From: Synechococcus sp. MW101C3
Lineage (GTDB): Bacteria > Cyanobacteriota > Cyanobacteriia > PCC-6307 > Cyanobiaceae
NCBI RefSeq assembly: GCF_002252635.1
Contig: NZ_NQKX01000001.1
Coordinates: forward strand, 124,001-188,000
DNA length: 64,000 bases
Direction: 5' to 3'
The notes beneath the pieces were generated by a model. The model worked only from the letters and a program-made list of their open reading frames with translations, did no database searches and had not been told where the DNA came from. The position numbers were made by a program, and so were the translations under genes. How positions within the stretch are numbered: position 1 is the stretch's first letter; every line of letters begins with the position of its first letter. Shown one piece after another: positions 52,302 to 62,306 of the stretch.

Positions 52302-53279
52302 GTGAACGCGAATCGTTCCTCACCCTCCGGCGCTCCGAGCGACCACGACCGCCACCCCAACCCCAACCAATCTCACGGCCGTTCCCACGGCCACCAGCAC
52401 GGCCACCAGCACGGCGGCAGCCCTGCCGGCGCCTTCAAGTGGAGCGTGCTGCTCAACACCGTGCTGACCAGCCTGCAATTGGTGATCGGCCTGAGCTTCG
52501 GCTCCCTGGCCCTGGTCGGTGACGCCCTGCACAACCTCGGAGATGTGGTGGGTCTGGCGCTCGGCTGGGGGGCGGAGCGGGTGAGCCAGCGGCCGGCGAG
52601 CGGACGCTTCACCTTCGGCTATGGCCGCACCACCCATATGGCCTCGCTGGCGAACGGGCTGTTGATCCTGGTGGCCGGTGGCGTGGTGGTGGTGGAAGCC
52701 ATCGAGCGGCTGTCTGCGCCCGTGGCGCTGCATCCTGCGCCAGTGGCCTGGGCGGCGGCGGCCGGTGTGGTCATCAACCTGCTCTCGGCGCGCCTGTTCG
52801 GCCAGCACCATCACCACGACCTCAACCAGCGCGCAGCTGTGCTGCATCTGCTCACCGATGCGGCCGTGTCCGTTGCCGTGCTGGTCAGCACCCTGCTGGT
52901 CGGTCTCACCCAGTGGGCCTGGCTGGATCCCCTGACCGCCATCGGGGTCGGCATTGTGGTGATGATCAGCGCCCTTTCTCTGTTGCGTGAGGCGATTGCC
53001 GTGAGCCTCGATGCCGCGCCGCGGGGCACCGACCTGGCGGCGATCCGCGCGGCGCTGCTGGAGTTGCCGGATGTGGTCGATGTGCGCGATCTGCACGTCT
53101 GGGGGGTCAGCACCTCCCGGCTGGCACTCACAGCCCATCTGGTGCGCCACGACCATGCATCCACCGACGATGGCCGCGCTCTGTTGACAGAAGCCCGCCA
53201 GCGGTTACAGGCGTTGGGAATCCGGCAGAGCACGCTGCAGCTGGAAGTCAGCCACGACGACTGCGCCGCTTCCCCTTGA
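52302..53279 (+). CDS. Cation diffusion facilitator transporter (CDF, Zn/Co/Cd type)
   Basis: 325 residues from a GTG at 52302. A His-rich N-terminus (HGRSHGHQHGHQHGG) is followed by six TM helices with the metal-site pattern ALVGDALHNLGDV in TM2 and HLLTDAAVSV in TM5, a His-rich loop (GQHHHHD) and a cytoplasmic C-terminal domain (VRDLHVWGVS). It exports divalent metal, most likely zinc, in exchange for protons. No metal regulator is adjacent. Confidence 0.93.
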   Translation: MNANRSSPSGAPSDHDRHPNPNQSHGRSHGHQHGHQHGGSPAGAFKWSVLLNTVLTSLQLVIGLSFGSLALVGDALHNLGDVVGLALGWGAERVSQRPASGRFTFGYGRTTHMASLANGLLILVAGGVVVVEAIERLSAPVALHPAPVAWAAAAGVVINLLSARLFGQHHHHDLNQRAAVLHLLTDAAVSVAVLVSTLLVGLTQWAWLDPLTAIGVGIVVMISALSLLREAIAVSLDAAPRGTDLAAIRAALLELPDVVDVRDLHVWGVSTSRLALTAHLVRHDHASTDDGRALLTEARQRLQALGIRQSTLQLEVSHDDCAASP

Positions 53280-53384
53280 GCGCCGTTCGTGCAGCCGGTG
53301 CTGGCTTGACGACGTCGGACTGTTGCGCGGCCACTTGCCGCCACCGCTGCTTGCGGCAACGCTGAAGCAAATGCAGCGGGCGCC

Positions 53385-53588
53385 ATGAGCTGGAGCGAAC
53401 TGGAGCGATTGGTGGCCGAAGCGGAGCAGGATCCGGCGCTGCGATCACCGCTGCGTCACTGCCGCTCCCTGAAGGAATTCCTGCTGGTGGCGCGCAAGCT
53501 TGGCTACGCCGTCACCCGCCACGATCTGCGCCTTGCCCGCGAGGAGCATCGCCGGCAGCCTGCCGGCCCGGCAGCCCTCAAGGCCTGA
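53385..53588 (+). CDS. Nif11-domain small protein
   Basis: 67 residues from the ATG at 53385. The pattern WSELERLVAEAEQDPALRSP, KEFLLVARKLGYAVTRHDL matches the Nif11 domain, which in picocyanobacteria also forms the leader of lanthipeptide (prochlorosin) precursors. Here there is no GG site and no Cys/Ser/Thr-rich core peptide, so it is a stand-alone domain protein. Function unknown. Confidence 0.72.
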   Translation: MSWSELERLVAEAEQDPALRSPLRHCRSLKEFLLVARKLGYAVTRHDLRLAREEHRRQPAGPAALKA

Positions 53589-53738
53589 GTAGTTCCAGTC
53601 CAGTCCAGAACAGTTCCAGCCCAGAACAAACCCACCGGCCTCGGCGTTGAGCGCGGTTTTGGCGGCGGATTCGCTCCCTCAGCGCGTGGGCACCCATGAG
53701 AACGTCCGGCAGGATCAAGCGTGGTGGGGAGAAGCCGC

Positions 53739-54371
53739 ATGGAACGCATCCCGGCAGCAGCGCCCGAGCGGCTGCTGTTTCTCCCCGGAGCCTCCGGCAA
53801 CATCTGCTTCTGGCATCCCGTCGCTGAACAGTTGAGCGCGGCTGGCCTGCCGCACCGCCACCTGGGCTGGCCAGGCTTCGGTGGCACCCCCCGCGACCCC
53901 GCCATCAACGGCTGGTCGGATCTGCTGCAACAGGTGCTGGCCCAGCTGGATGGTCCCTGCGCGCTGATCGCCCAATCCATGGGCGGGGTGCTGGCGGTTC
54001 AGGCCGCCTTGCAGCGGCCTCGCCAAGTGACCCATCTGGTGCTCGCTGCCACCTCCGGCGGCCTGCCGATGGCCCGCCATGGCGCACTCGATTGGCGTCC
54101 GGGTTTCCGCGCCAGCCACCCCGACCTGCCAGCCTTGTTCAGCGAGGCTGCGGTTGACCTCACTGGCCAGCTGTCCCAGCTGCGCCTGCCCGTGCTGCTG
54201 CTCTGGGGCGATGCCGATCCGATCAGTCCCGTGGGTGTGGGCGAGGCGCTGGCGCAGGCGATCCCCCGCAGCCGCTTGCACGTGATCCCCGGGGGAGATC
54301 ACGATCTGGCGATGACCCACGCCGCCGTGGTGGCTCCGTTGATCACCGCCCATCTGCAGCTCCAGCCATGA
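53739..54371 (+). CDS. Alpha/beta hydrolase
   Basis: 210 residues from the ATG at 53739; six more codons are open upstream. FLPGASGNICFWHPVAEQL carries the oxyanion region, AQSMGG the nucleophile Ser, GDADPISP the acid Asp and GGDHDLAMTH the catalytic His. It lacks a large cap domain, so it is compact. Substrate unknown. Its stop overlaps the following cupin start (ATGA). Confidence 0.82.
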   Translation: MERIPAAAPERLLFLPGASGNICFWHPVAEQLSAAGLPHRHLGWPGFGGTPRDPAINGWSDLLQQVLAQLDGPCALIAQSMGGVLAVQAALQRPRQVTHLVLAATSGGLPMARHGALDWRPGFRASHPDLPALFSEAAVDLTGQLSQLRLPVLLLWGDADPISPVGVGEALAQAIPRSRLHVIPGGDHDLAMTHAAVVAPLITAHLQLQP

Positions 54372-54817
54372 GCAAATCCACCATCACCTACTGGAATCCC
54401 TTGTTGCCGGCGGAGCAGCACCGCTGGCGCTGGATCGAAGGACTGGAAGGCCAGGTGGAGGAGCTGATCCTCAGCCACGACCCCAGCAGCGGCGAGATCA
54501 CCCGCCTCACCCGCTTTCTGCCGGGAGCCGACACCACCCCCTTCGGCGCCAAGGCCCACACGTTTCCCGAGGAGATCTTCATCGTGAGTGGCCGCCTTCA
54601 CGACGCCGCCTTCGGGATCTGGCTGGAGGCGGGCCATTACGCCAGCCGTCCTCCGGGGGAACTGCACGGCCCCTTCCGCAGTGACGAGGGGTGCGTGGTG
54701 CTGGATGTGTCCTTTCCGCAGCGCAACGAGGAAGCGCACCATCTTCCTTGTTCAGGGTCTGTGGATTCGCCGCGTCCATCGGCTTCGGACCGGAACCTTC
54801 CCACAGCCGCACCGTGA
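54368..54817 (+). CDS. Cupin protein (ChrR-like), possibly altered at the C-terminus
   Basis: 149 residues. The cupin core includes GAKAHTFPEEIFIVSGRLHD and PPGELHGPFRSDEGCVVLDV, with His, Glu and His suitable for metal binding, as in ChrR-type cupins. After SFPQRNEEAHH the sequence becomes low-complexity (Ser, Pro, Arg) and overlaps a VapC-like relic in another frame, so the original end may have been lost in a rearrangement near 54735. It is translationally coupled to the hydrolase. Confidence 0.72.
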   Translation: MSKSTITYWNPLLPAEQHRWRWIEGLEGQVEELILSHDPSSGEITRLTRFLPGADTTPFGAKAHTFPEEIFIVSGRLHDAAFGIWLEAGHYASRPPGELHGPFRSDEGCVVLDVSFPQRNEEAHHLPCSGSVDSPRPSASDRNLPTAAP

Positions 54818-54875
54818 TCCATTCGATCGGATGCTGGTGGCCCAGGCAGAGACTGAGCGGCTGATGCTGCTCATG
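54795..54875 (+). pseudogene. C-terminal relic of a VapC/PIN toxin gene
   Basis: In the frame starting with His at 54810 the sequence reads HRDPFDRMLVAQAETERLML, the hallmark C-terminal motif of VapC PIN-domain toxins. No N-terminal PIN residues, start codon or antitoxin gene precede it. It is a decayed fragment overlapping the tail of the cupin gene. Confidence 0.7.
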
Positions 54876-55352
54876 GCCCATCCCGCCCCTGGCGGACGTT
54901 CCCTACCCATCCCGACCTGACGGCCTTCCCTTCCCTCCGGCGACGCCGCACCGCGCGATCACCCCCTTACACATCTGCGCTACGAGCACTCCTTCGCGGC
55001 TGCCGAGGCTTATCCCCTCGTCCCTGACACGAACACTCTGGCGTTCGCGACGCGACACCAACGACTGAACGTCAAGAACAAAGCCAAAAGCCAGAGCCAA
55101 TGGAGGTGGAGGTGGGGAAGCCCGATTGATCGACGCCGCCGAACGTCATCCTGCCAATCGTGGTGACACCAATCCTGGCGGCGGAAATCGTGATCCTGAC
55201 TGATCGTCCCACTGGCGCCCTGGATGACGCCCATCGTGACGCTGGCTGATCGTCACCCTGACGAATCGCTGCTCAGATCAATGGTGAGCCTGAACATTCG
55301 TCAGAGATAAAGAGGTGCCGCCAAAATTGCGGCGAGTCGAACGAGAAGAGAA
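54876..55352. other. Non-coding region with degenerate repeats
   Basis: About 480 bp without a supported gene, between the VapC relic and tRNA-Thr. Two imperfect 24-bp copies (55187-55210 and 55233-55256) share the core ATCGTGA and CTGATCGTC, and related shorter matches lie around them. It may be degraded DNA from the same rearrangement. Confidence 0.45.
55187..55256 (+). repeat. Imperfect 24-bp direct repeat
   Basis: Copies at 55187-55210 and 55233-55256 agree at 20 of 24 positions and are 46 bp apart start to start. No regular array is formed. Confidence 0.6.
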
Positions 55353-55424
<72 letters not shown>

Positions 55425-55467
55425 AGTCCATGGAAACTAGCATCGAGCCCTCCCCCAGCGCCTGCCG

Positions 55468-55710
55468 ATGCCACCCACCCCGCCCAGGCCGCTCGATCCC
55501 GAACTGCGGGCCCGGCTGCTGGAGGAAGCACGCACGCCCTGGCGCGGGTTGCGCCGAGGCCTGTGGTTTGCCTTCAGCGCCTCAGCGGCGATCGGCCTGG
55601 CCACCATGGCGATGCGGGTCTCGGCGGGAGGAGAGCTGGCCTCAGGAGACCTGATCATCCAGAGCGGAGCCCTGCTCCTCTTCGGCGTTCTGCTCTGGCG
55701 CGATCGCTGA
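55468..55710 (+). CDS. DUF3493 protein
   Basis: 80 residues. LDPELRARLLEEARTPWRGL and RRGLWFAFSASAAIGLATMA match DUF3493, whose plastid relatives (LPA3-type) assist photosystem II assembly. Two TM segments are likely (about 31-47 and 58-77). It lies 43 bp from tRNA-Thr. Its last 69 bp overlap the convergent 3' end of the membrane-protein gene. Confidence 0.82.
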   Translation: MPPTPPRPLDPELRARLLEEARTPWRGLRRGLWFAFSASAAIGLATMAMRVSAGGELASGDLIIQSGALLLFGVLLWRDR

Positions 55711-56400
55711 GTCCACCTCGCTGGCCGTGATGGAAGTGGTGGTGGGTGAGGAGCTGGAGCTGGTGGCTGGAGCAGGAATCGCTAGGGGCTGGGCGGGCAG
55801 CAGCTCGGCCAGCAGCAGGGGCTCGGGCAGCAGCAGCGGCAGACCCAGGCAGAGGCGCTCCCTGGCGGTGGCCTCCAGGCTGAGGCCACCTGGCCCCGCG
55901 CCTGCAACCACCGCTTCTGGCCGGCTCAGCAGCCAGGCGGATTGGCACAGCTGCTGCCACTGCCACAGGCACACAGCCAGCAGGGGGATCGTGAGCAGCA
56001 GCGTCACCAGGCGGGAGTTGCCCGCCAGTGGTGACACGGCCATGGCCAGGCCGGCGCGATCGTCCATCAGCCAGACCAGTGCCAGCAGCAACGCCGTGCC
56101 GGCCGCCCCCACCACCTTCACCGCCAGGGGTGCCTGCAAGGCACTCAGGCGCCGCTGCAACTCCCGTCGCCCCTGCAAGGGGATCTGCACCAAGAGCAGC
56201 GACCACACATCGGGTGGCTGGCGCCAGAACAGCACCGCCGGCAGCAACGCTCCCAGCGACCAGCAAAGCACCCTCTCCAGGCCGGGTAGCGGGCCTGGGT
56301 CAGCCCCGGCGAGCAACAGGAAGGCCAGCAGCAATTCGGCGGGAAGTGCTGCCAGGCCGAGCAGTTGAATCCACAGCAGAGGCTCGCTGCGGGGGTTCAT
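55642..56400 (-). CDS. Hypothetical multi-TM membrane protein downstream of infB
   Basis: 252 residues. Four or five TM helices (near 8-32, 40-58, 92-112 and 130-150), then a Leu-rich segment and a Ser/Thr-rich acidic tail of about 50 residues. No family is recognised. It starts 2 bp after the infB stop, so it is the last gene of the rimP-nusA-ylxR-infB transcript. The tail overlaps DUF3493 on the other strand. Confidence 0.65.
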   Translation of the reverse strand: MNPRSEPLLWIQLLGLAALPAELLLAFLLLAGADPGPLPGLERVLCWSLGALLPAVLFWRQPPDVWSLLLVQIPLQGRRELQRRLSALQAPLAVKVVGAAGTALLLALVWLMDDRAGLAMAVSPLAGNSRLVTLLLTIPLLAVCLWQWQQLCQSAWLLSRPEAVVAGAGPGGLSLEATARERLCLGLPLLLPEPLLLAELLPAQPLAIPAPATSSSSSPTTTSITASEVDSAIAPEQNAEEEQGSALDDQVS

Positions 56401-56402
56401 GG

Positions 56403-59400
56403 TCAGTTGGTGCTGAGGGTGCGGCGCTGGGTGACGAGCTTGTAAGCCTCCACCCGGTCGCCGTCCTGCCAGTTGGCGAATCGATCACAGCCGATGCCGC
56501 ATTCGAAGCCGGTGGCCACGTCCTTGACGTCGTCCTTGTTGCGACGCAGGGAGTCGAGGTCGCCCTCGAACACGATCTGCTTGCCGCGGTGGACGCGCAC
56601 CTTGCAGTTGCGTTGCAGCTTGCCGTTGGTGACATAGCAACCCGCGACGGCGCTCTTGCCGATGCTGAACACCGCGCGCACCTCCGCTTCGCCGAGTGTT
56701 TCCTCCACCATCTCCGGCTCCAGCAGACCTTCCATGGCCAGCTGGATGTCCTCGAGCAGCTTGTAGATCACGTCGTAGTCGCGCACATCGACGCCGGTGG
56801 CATCGGCGGCGCGCTTGGCGCCTGGTGCCATCGAGGTGTTGAAGCCCACGATCACCGCACCGGAGGCGGCAGCGAGGTCCACGTCGGTTTCAGTGATCTC
56901 GCCCGGTGCCGAGAGCAGCACCCGCACCTGTACCTCGCCCTGGGGCAGCTGTTCGAGCGATCCGAGAATCGCCTCCACACTGCCCTGGACATCGGCCTTG
57001 AGGATCAAGTTGAGCTCCTTGAGGTCGCCCTCGCTCGCCTGACCCGACATGGAGGCCAGCGACACCCGCCGTGAGGCCATCTGCTGGGCCAGCCGGGTGG
57101 CGCGGGCCTCGGTGGCCCGTTCCCCCACCACCGAGCGGGCTGTCTTCTCATCGGGGTAGACCTCGAACTCGTCACCGGCGGTGGGCACTTCGCTGAAGCC
57201 GAGGGCTTCAACGGCCGAGGACGGACCCGCCGTCTTCACCCGCTTGCCGGTGTCGTCGACCATGGCGCGCACCTTGCCGAGCACAGGGCCGGCGGCCACC
57301 ACGTCGCCGGCACGGAGGGTGCCGTTCTGGATCAGCAGAGTGGCCACCGGGCCCTTGGCCTTGTCGAGGTGGGCTTCGATCACGGTGCCCTTGGCCATCC
57401 GGTCAGGGTTGGCCTGGAGGTCTTCGACCTCCGACACCAGCAGGATCATCTCCAGCAGCTTGTCGATGTTCTCCCGCTTGATGGCGCTCACCGGCACCAT
57501 CACCGTGTCGCCGCCCCAGTCTTCGGCCACCAGTTGCTGGCCGGAGAGCTCCTGCTTGACGCGGTCGGGCTGGGCGCCTTCCTTGTCGATCTTGTTGATC
57601 GCCACCACGATCGGCACTTCGGCGGCACGGGCGTGGCTGATCGCCTCAAGGGTCTGGGGGCGCACGCCGTCATCGGCAGCCACCACCAGCACGGCCACGT
57701 CGGTGACCTTGGTGCCGCGGGCACGCATGGCGGTGAACGCCTCGTGGCCCGGGGTATCGAGGAAGGTGATGCGGCGCTCTTCGCCGGCGTGGGGAATCGT
57801 GACTTGATAGGCCCCGATGTGCTGGGTGATCCCGCCGGCTTCGCCGGCGGCCACGCGGGTCTTGCGGATGGCGTCGAGCAGGCTGGTTTTGCCGTGGTCG
57901 ACGTGGCCCATCACGGTGACCACGGGTGGCCGGCGGATCAGATGCTGGAGATCGCTCTCCTCGATCATGTCCACCGTCTTCTTGGCGGCTTCCTGGACGT
58001 CGTCTTCGAGCACGGGAACGCCGAACTCCTCAGACACGGTTTCAATCGTGGAGAGATCGAGGGTCTGGGTGACCGTGGCGATGATGCCCTTGAAGAAGAG
58101 CGACTTGATGATCTCGGAGCTCTCCACGCCAAGGCGATCGGCGAGCTCCTGCACCGTGAGGTTGCCCTCCGGCACGATCAGCATTTCCGGCCGTGTGGCC
58201 TTGGCCTCGCGGGCGGCACGCAGTTCCATGGCCCGGCGCCGCTGGCGCTGGCGGGTGGTTTCCTTCTTGCGCTTGCGCATCGCCACCACCGGCTTGGCCG
58301 CCGGGGCGCTCTGGCGGGTGCGTGGTTTGGCAGGGCGGGCCAGACTGGCCTGAAGCACCTGGGCTTCGTGCTCGCCGGCGAATCCGCCGGTTTCAGCGGT
58401 GAGCGCATCATCGTTTTCGCCGATGATGTGCACCTTCTGCCGCAGCTTCTGCGGCGACTTGCTGCGCAGTGCTTCGAGCTTGGCGCTGTCGTCCCATTCC
58501 GGGCGACGGGCCTTCCCGGCCGGCTGGGGCGTGCGGAACCCCGGGCGCCGCGGCGCGGCCGGTGGAGTGGCCGTGGGTCGTGGGCCGGCATCGGCAGGGC
58601 TGGCGATCTCGCCGCGTTCAGGCCGGCGCGGGGGCGGGGCAGTGGGGCGGGTGCCGGGTTTCTGCAGCTGCATGAGCTCGCCGGGCGCCACCGGCTTGCG
58701 CATGCCCTGAGGCATGCCGCCGGCCCGGATCGGCGGGCCCGGCTTGCCGGGAGCACCAGGACCAGCGGCGTCGCGGCGGATTGGCTTGCCCACCAGCTCC
58801 AGGGGGCTGCGGGCCTGCACCGGCCGGGGGCTCGGCGCTGGAGTGCGCTGCGGGGCGCCGGCAGGGCGCTGGCTGAGGGCTGGCCGCCCCGAAGGCGGAG
58901 CCGGCCGGTTGCTCGTGCCGGCGGAGGGGCTGGGCGCGGCCGGGCGTGGTTGGGGCTGACCGGGTGCCACCCGTCCGATCAACTGGGGTTTGCCGCCACC
59001 GTCGGCGCGGGTCGGCGCGCTGGGGCGCTGCGGTGGCGCCGGACGGCTCGACGGGGCATTGCCGCGGGGCACGGGCCGGGGGCTGGTGCTGGGCCGGGGG
59101 CTGGTGGCGGGTGCGGCGACCGGACGGGGGCTGGTGGGCGTGCTGGCTGCAGGCGCTTCGGGTTTGCGTGCCGGCATGGCCGGGGCCTTGCTCACCGGGG
59201 TGGCAGGGCGCGCGGGAGGGGCCACCGGCCGTGAGGGTGCCGGCTTGGCGGCAGCTGAAGGGGGCGCGGCAGGGGGCCGGGAGGGAGGCGATGAGCCGGC
59301 GGCCGGCGCACGTGTGGGCAGCGGCGCCGTGGGCCTGGCTGGTGGCGGAGTGGTGGAGGGGGGCTTCTGAGCCGCAGGTTGCGCGGCAGATTGCACCAGA

Positions 59401-59816
59401 ACAGGTTTCACCGGCGCTGGCGGGGAAACCGCAGGGCGGGCCGGCTGGGCAACGATGACCGGAGGAGCTGGCGGCCGGGCCGGGGGGGGTTCAGGTGCGG
59501 CAACAGATGAGGCGGCCGCGGTGGCCGGCGGCGTTACAGGAGCCGCTTTCTTCACGGCCAGGATCGCTTTGCCAGGCTCCGCCAGCGGCGGTGTCGCGGG
59601 CTTCGGGGCGGTCATGGAGGGCGGCGTGGGTCGGGAGATGCCGCTGCCGTTGGGGCGGATCAGCTTCCGGATGCGGGCAGCTTCGTCATCGCTGATCGAG
59701 CTGCTGTGGCTGCGGGCGGCAATGGACAGCTTTTCGGCAGCGTCGAGCACGTCCTTGTTGTCCAGGCCCAGGTCCTTGGACAACTCATAGATTCTCACTT
59801 TGCCGCTGCTGGTCAT
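56403..59816 (-). CDS. infB: Translation initiation factor IF-2
   Basis: 1137 residues, long as in other cyanobacteria. The N-terminal about 470 residues are dominated by Pro, Ala and Arg and are probably disordered, after a small IF2_N domain. The GTPase domain shows [32 protein letters not shown] and NKIDKEG. Domains II-IV follow and bind fMet-tRNA at the C-terminus. It is in the rimP-nusA-ylxR-infB operon, a very conserved order. Confidence 0.97.
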   Translation of the reverse strand: MTSSGKVRIYELSKDLGLDNKDVLDAAEKLSIAARSHSSSISDDEAARIRKLIRPNGSGISRPTPPSMTAPKPATPPLAEPGKAILAVKKAAPVTPPATAAASSVAAPEPPPARPPAPPVIVAQPARPAVSPPAPVKPVLVQSAAQPAAQKPPSTTPPPARPTAPLPTRAPAAGSSPPSRPPAAPPSAAAKPAPSRPVAPPARPATPVSKAPAMPARKPEAPAASTPTSPRPVAAPATSPRPSTSPRPVPRGNAPSSRPAPPQRPSAPTRADGGGKPQLIGRVAPGQPQPRPAAPSPSAGTSNRPAPPSGRPALSQRPAGAPQRTPAPSPRPVQARSPLELVGKPIRRDAAGPGAPGKPGPPIRAGGMPQGMRKPVAPGELMQLQKPGTRPTAPPPRRPERGEIASPADAGPRPTATPPAAPRRPGFRTPQPAGKARRPEWDDSAKLEALRSKSPQKLRQKVHIIGENDDALTAETGGFAGEHEAQVLQASLARPAKPRTRQSAPAAKPVVAMRKRKKETTRQRQRRRAMELRAAREAKATRPEMLIVPEGNLTVQELADRLGVESSEIIKSLFFKGIIATVTQTLDLSTIETVSEEFGVPVLEDDVQEAAKKTVDMIEESDLQHLIRRPPVVTVMGHVDHGKTSLLDAIRKTRVAAGEAGGITQHIGAYQVTIPHAGEERRITFLDTPGHEAFTAMRARGTKVTDVAVLVVAADDGVRPQTLEAISHARAAEVPIVVAINKIDKEGAQPDRVKQELSGQQLVAEDWGGDTVMVPVSAIKRENIDKLLEMILLVSEVEDLQANPDRMAKGTVIEAHLDKAKGPVATLLIQNGTLRAGDVVAAGPVLGKVRAMVDDTGKRVKTAGPSSAVEALGFSEVPTAGDEFEVYPDEKTARSVVGERATEARATRLAQQMASRRVSLASMSGQASEGDLKELNLILKADVQGSVEAILGSLEQLPQGEVQVRVLLSAPGEITETDVDLAAASGAVIVGFNTSMAPGAKRAADATGVDVRDYDVIYKLLEDIQLAMEGLLEPEMVEETLGEAEVRAVFSIGKSAVAGCYVTNGKLQRNCKVRVHRGKQIVFEGDLDSLRRNKDDVKDVATGFECGIGCDRFANWQDGDRVEAYKLVTQRRTLSTN

Positions 59817-59879
59817 TCAGGTCTCCGATCGGTCGGGGCCGCAGGTGCCGCCGGGCCCCACACGCGGTGCAGCCATCAA

Positions 59880-60158
59880 TCATCTTGCCTCAGAGGCTGC
59901 TGCCGGAGAGCGGTTCAGCCGCTGTTCAAGCGCGGCATAGGTGGATTCCGCCACCGCGCAGCGCAGGGCGCGTTGCACCCGCTTTCGCCGCTTCGCCTCG
60001 TCAAAGCAGGCCCGGGTGGGGCACAGATAGGCCGAGCGGCCCATGCCCTGATCCAGGGCGATGCCGCCACCCGCCAGGCGGATGACCCGCAGGAACTGGT
60101 CCCGGTCGGCCAGCAGGCGGCAGCTCACACAACGCCGCAGGGTGGGGGGGGTCGCCAT
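59880..60158 (-). CDS. YlxR (DUF448) RNA-binding protein
   Basis: 92 residues from the ATG at 60158, ten bases after the nusA stop. LRRCVSCRLLADRDQFLRVI and GRSAYLCPTRACFDEAKRRK are the YlxR signature, with Cys pairs and a basic helix. YlxR is a nucleoid or RNA-binding protein encoded between nusA and infB in most bacteria. Upstream codons are open but overlap nusA. Confidence 0.9.
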   Translation of the reverse strand: MATPPTLRRCVSCRLLADRDQFLRVIRLAGGGIALDQGMGRSAYLCPTRACFDEAKRRKRVQRALRCAVAESTYAALEQRLNRSPAAASEAR

Positions 60159-60168
60159 CGGGTGACCC

Positions 60169-61614
60169 TCAGCCGTTGAGCGGCTCAGCTTCCGCATCGG
60201 GTTCGCCTTCGGGCTCCAGGTCAGCTGCCGCTTCCGCGTCGGCCTCAGTTTCAGCGTCTTCCCCAGGCTCGGCTTCACCTGCATAGACAGGCTCTTCGTC
60301 TTCTTCCTGGAGGTCGAGCTCGTCTTCGGGCAGGGGATAGAGCTCCCGCAGGCGCGCATCCTCCTCCGCGCGGTTGGCCTGCTCCACCGCCAGGCGGGCT
60401 TCCGCCTCGGCCTGCTGGCGCTCGTCTTCCTCGCGCAGGGCGATCAGCTCGGCGGCGCGGGCGTCCTCGCTCACCTGGTCGTATTCGGCCGCGTTCTTGA
60501 TGTCGATCTTCCAGCCGGTGAGGCGTGCGGCGAGGCGCACGTTCTGGCCTTCCCGGCCGATCGCCAGGCTGAGCATGTCCTGCGGCACAAGCACGTGGGC
60601 GTGATGCCCTTCCGGATCCACCAGCCGCACCATCTCCACCCGTGCCGGGCTGAGCGAATTGGCGATGTACTGGGCCGGATCGGGAGACCAGCGGATCACG
60701 TCGATCTTCTCGCCCCGCAGTTCGTTCACCACCTGCTGGATGCGGGAGCCGCGGGCACCGATGCAGGCCCCCACGGGGTCCACTTCGCGCTCCACGCTGT
60801 CCACTGCCACCTTGGTGCGTGGCCCCACGGCCCGTGACGGGGGGTTGGCTTCCCGCGCCACCGCCACGATGCGCACGGAACCTTCCTGGATTTCCGGTAC
60901 TTCGTTTTCGAAGAGGTACACCACAAGGCCGGCGTTCGCCCGGGAGACGAACAGCTGCGGCCCGCGGCGCGCCACCTCGCTCACCTCCTTGAGGAACACC
61001 TTGAAGGTGGCATTGGCGCGGTAGTTGTCGTTGGGAAGCTGGTCGCGACGAGGCAGCTCCGCCTCCACCTCCGGCCGGCCAAGCCCGGAGCTCACCGCCA
61101 TGATCACCGACTGGCGCTCGAAGCGGATCACCCGGGCGGTGAGCACGGGATCCTCCAGATCGGCGAACTCCTCCTGGATCATGCGGCGCTGCTGGTCGCG
61201 CAGTTTCTGGGCCAGCACCTGCTTGGTGGTGGAGGCGGCCATGCGGCCGAAATCGTCCTTCTCGGGGGTGACATCGAGCACCACGGTGTCGCCGATCTGG
61301 GCGTCTTCCGCCACCTGCTGCACCTCGGCGAGGGCGATCTGGTGGTCTTCACTCTCCACCTCCTCGACGATGATCTTGCTGGCGAGCACGCGGTAGCCCT
61401 CCTCATCAAGATCGAGGGCCACATCAAAATTGCTGAAGTAGTCCTCCTCGAACGGGTCCTCGCTGATGCCGAGATAGAGGGTGCGGCGGTAACGCTCGTA
61501 GCCCTTCAGCAGCGCCTCGCGCAGGGCCGCTTCCACCACCTGGGTGGGCAGCTTCTTCTCATCGCTGATGTCCTCGATCAGGTTCTGCAGACCGGGGAGA
61601 AGAACGAGCGCCAT
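60169..61614 (-). CDS. nusA: Transcription termination/antitermination factor NusA
   Basis: 481 residues. N-terminal RNA-polymerase-binding domain (1-130), S1 domain (about 135-200), then KH1 and KH2 (DPVGACIGARGSRIQQVVNE; LSLAIGREGQNVRLAARLTG). After the KH domains comes a segment rich in Glu, Ala and Asp (about 390-481) in place of the AR repeats of proteobacteria. It controls pausing and termination. Part of the rimP-nusA-ylxR-infB operon. Confidence 0.96.
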   Translation of the reverse strand: MALVLLPGLQNLIEDISDEKKLPTQVVEAALREALLKGYERYRRTLYLGISEDPFEEDYFSNFDVALDLDEEGYRVLASKIIVEEVESEDHQIALAEVQQVAEDAQIGDTVVLDVTPEKDDFGRMAASTTKQVLAQKLRDQQRRMIQEEFADLEDPVLTARVIRFERQSVIMAVSSGLGRPEVEAELPRRDQLPNDNYRANATFKVFLKEVSEVARRGPQLFVSRANAGLVVYLFENEVPEIQEGSVRIVAVAREANPPSRAVGPRTKVAVDSVEREVDPVGACIGARGSRIQQVVNELRGEKIDVIRWSPDPAQYIANSLSPARVEMVRLVDPEGHHAHVLVPQDMLSLAIGREGQNVRLAARLTGWKIDIKNAAEYDQVSEDARAAELIALREEDERQQAEAEARLAVEQANRAEEDARLRELYPLPEDELDLQEEDEEPVYAGEAEPGEDAETEADAEAAADLEPEGEPDAEAEPLNG

Positions 61615-61683
61615 GGGATGGGAAGAGGGGTTGGAACAACAATCGGGTTGGGAAGCGGCGCGCCGCTCAGGCTGAGGGCGGAG

Positions 61684-62151
61684 TCACTCGCTCGGCCGGG
61701 TGAGGCTGACGGTCAGCACGTCTTGGCGGGGAATCCGCTGGCGGCGGCCACGGACGTTGAGGTGCAGGAAGGCGTCGTCGCGCTCCAGCAACAGCCCGGC
61801 ACGGGTGCATTCAGCTCCGCTGGAATCCCGGAACCGCACCTCGATCGGGAAACCCCGAAAGCTGTGGAAGTCACGGTCTTCAACCAGCGTGTCGCTGAGA
61901 CCAGGACTGCTGATTTCGAGAACATAGGCCTCGCTCAGCAGCTCTTCGGCCTCCATCGCCTCAGCCAGGGCACCACTGAAGGCGGCGCAATCGTCGAGGG
62001 TCACATCGCCGCCTTCACCAGTGCGGATCTGCACCAGAACGATGCAGGGATGGCGATGGGTCTGGATCTGCGCCTCCACCACGCGAAATCCGGTTGTGTC
62101 AGCCACCCGGCGCGCGAGGGATTCCAGTGCGGGAAGAAGGGGGTGGGGCAC
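61684..62151 (-). CDS. rimP: Ribosome maturation factor RimP
   Basis: 155 residues. The N-terminal domain (GFRVVEAQIQTHRHPCIVLV) and C-terminal SH3-like domain, with LEISSPGLSDTLVEDRDFHS between them, match RimP. It aids 30S subunit maturation. First gene of the nusA/infB operon; gap to nusA about 70 bp. Confidence 0.93.
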   Translation of the reverse strand: MPHPLLPALESLARRVADTTGFRVVEAQIQTHRHPCIVLVQIRTGEGGDVTLDDCAAFSGALAEAMEAEELLSEAYVLEISSPGLSDTLVEDRDFHSFRGFPIEVRFRDSSGAECTRAGLLLERDDAFLHLNVRGRRQRIPRQDVLTVSLTRPSE

Positions 62152-62306
62152 CGGGGCGGGTCAGGAGCAGTGGAGCGAGCCCGACCGGCTCCTGCAGAGA
62201 ACTGCCCCGGACGCTGGAGCAAGCTCATGCGCCTGGGTATGCCCGCCGGGCACTTCGTCATCCTAGAGGTCGGTGCTCCAGCACCGCCCAGCGGCCAGGC
62301 GACGCC

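Noticed and set aside
57369-59234. Long open frame antisense to infB
   Set aside because: Low-complexity reading of the Pro/Ala-rich IF-2 region; no start signal or domain.
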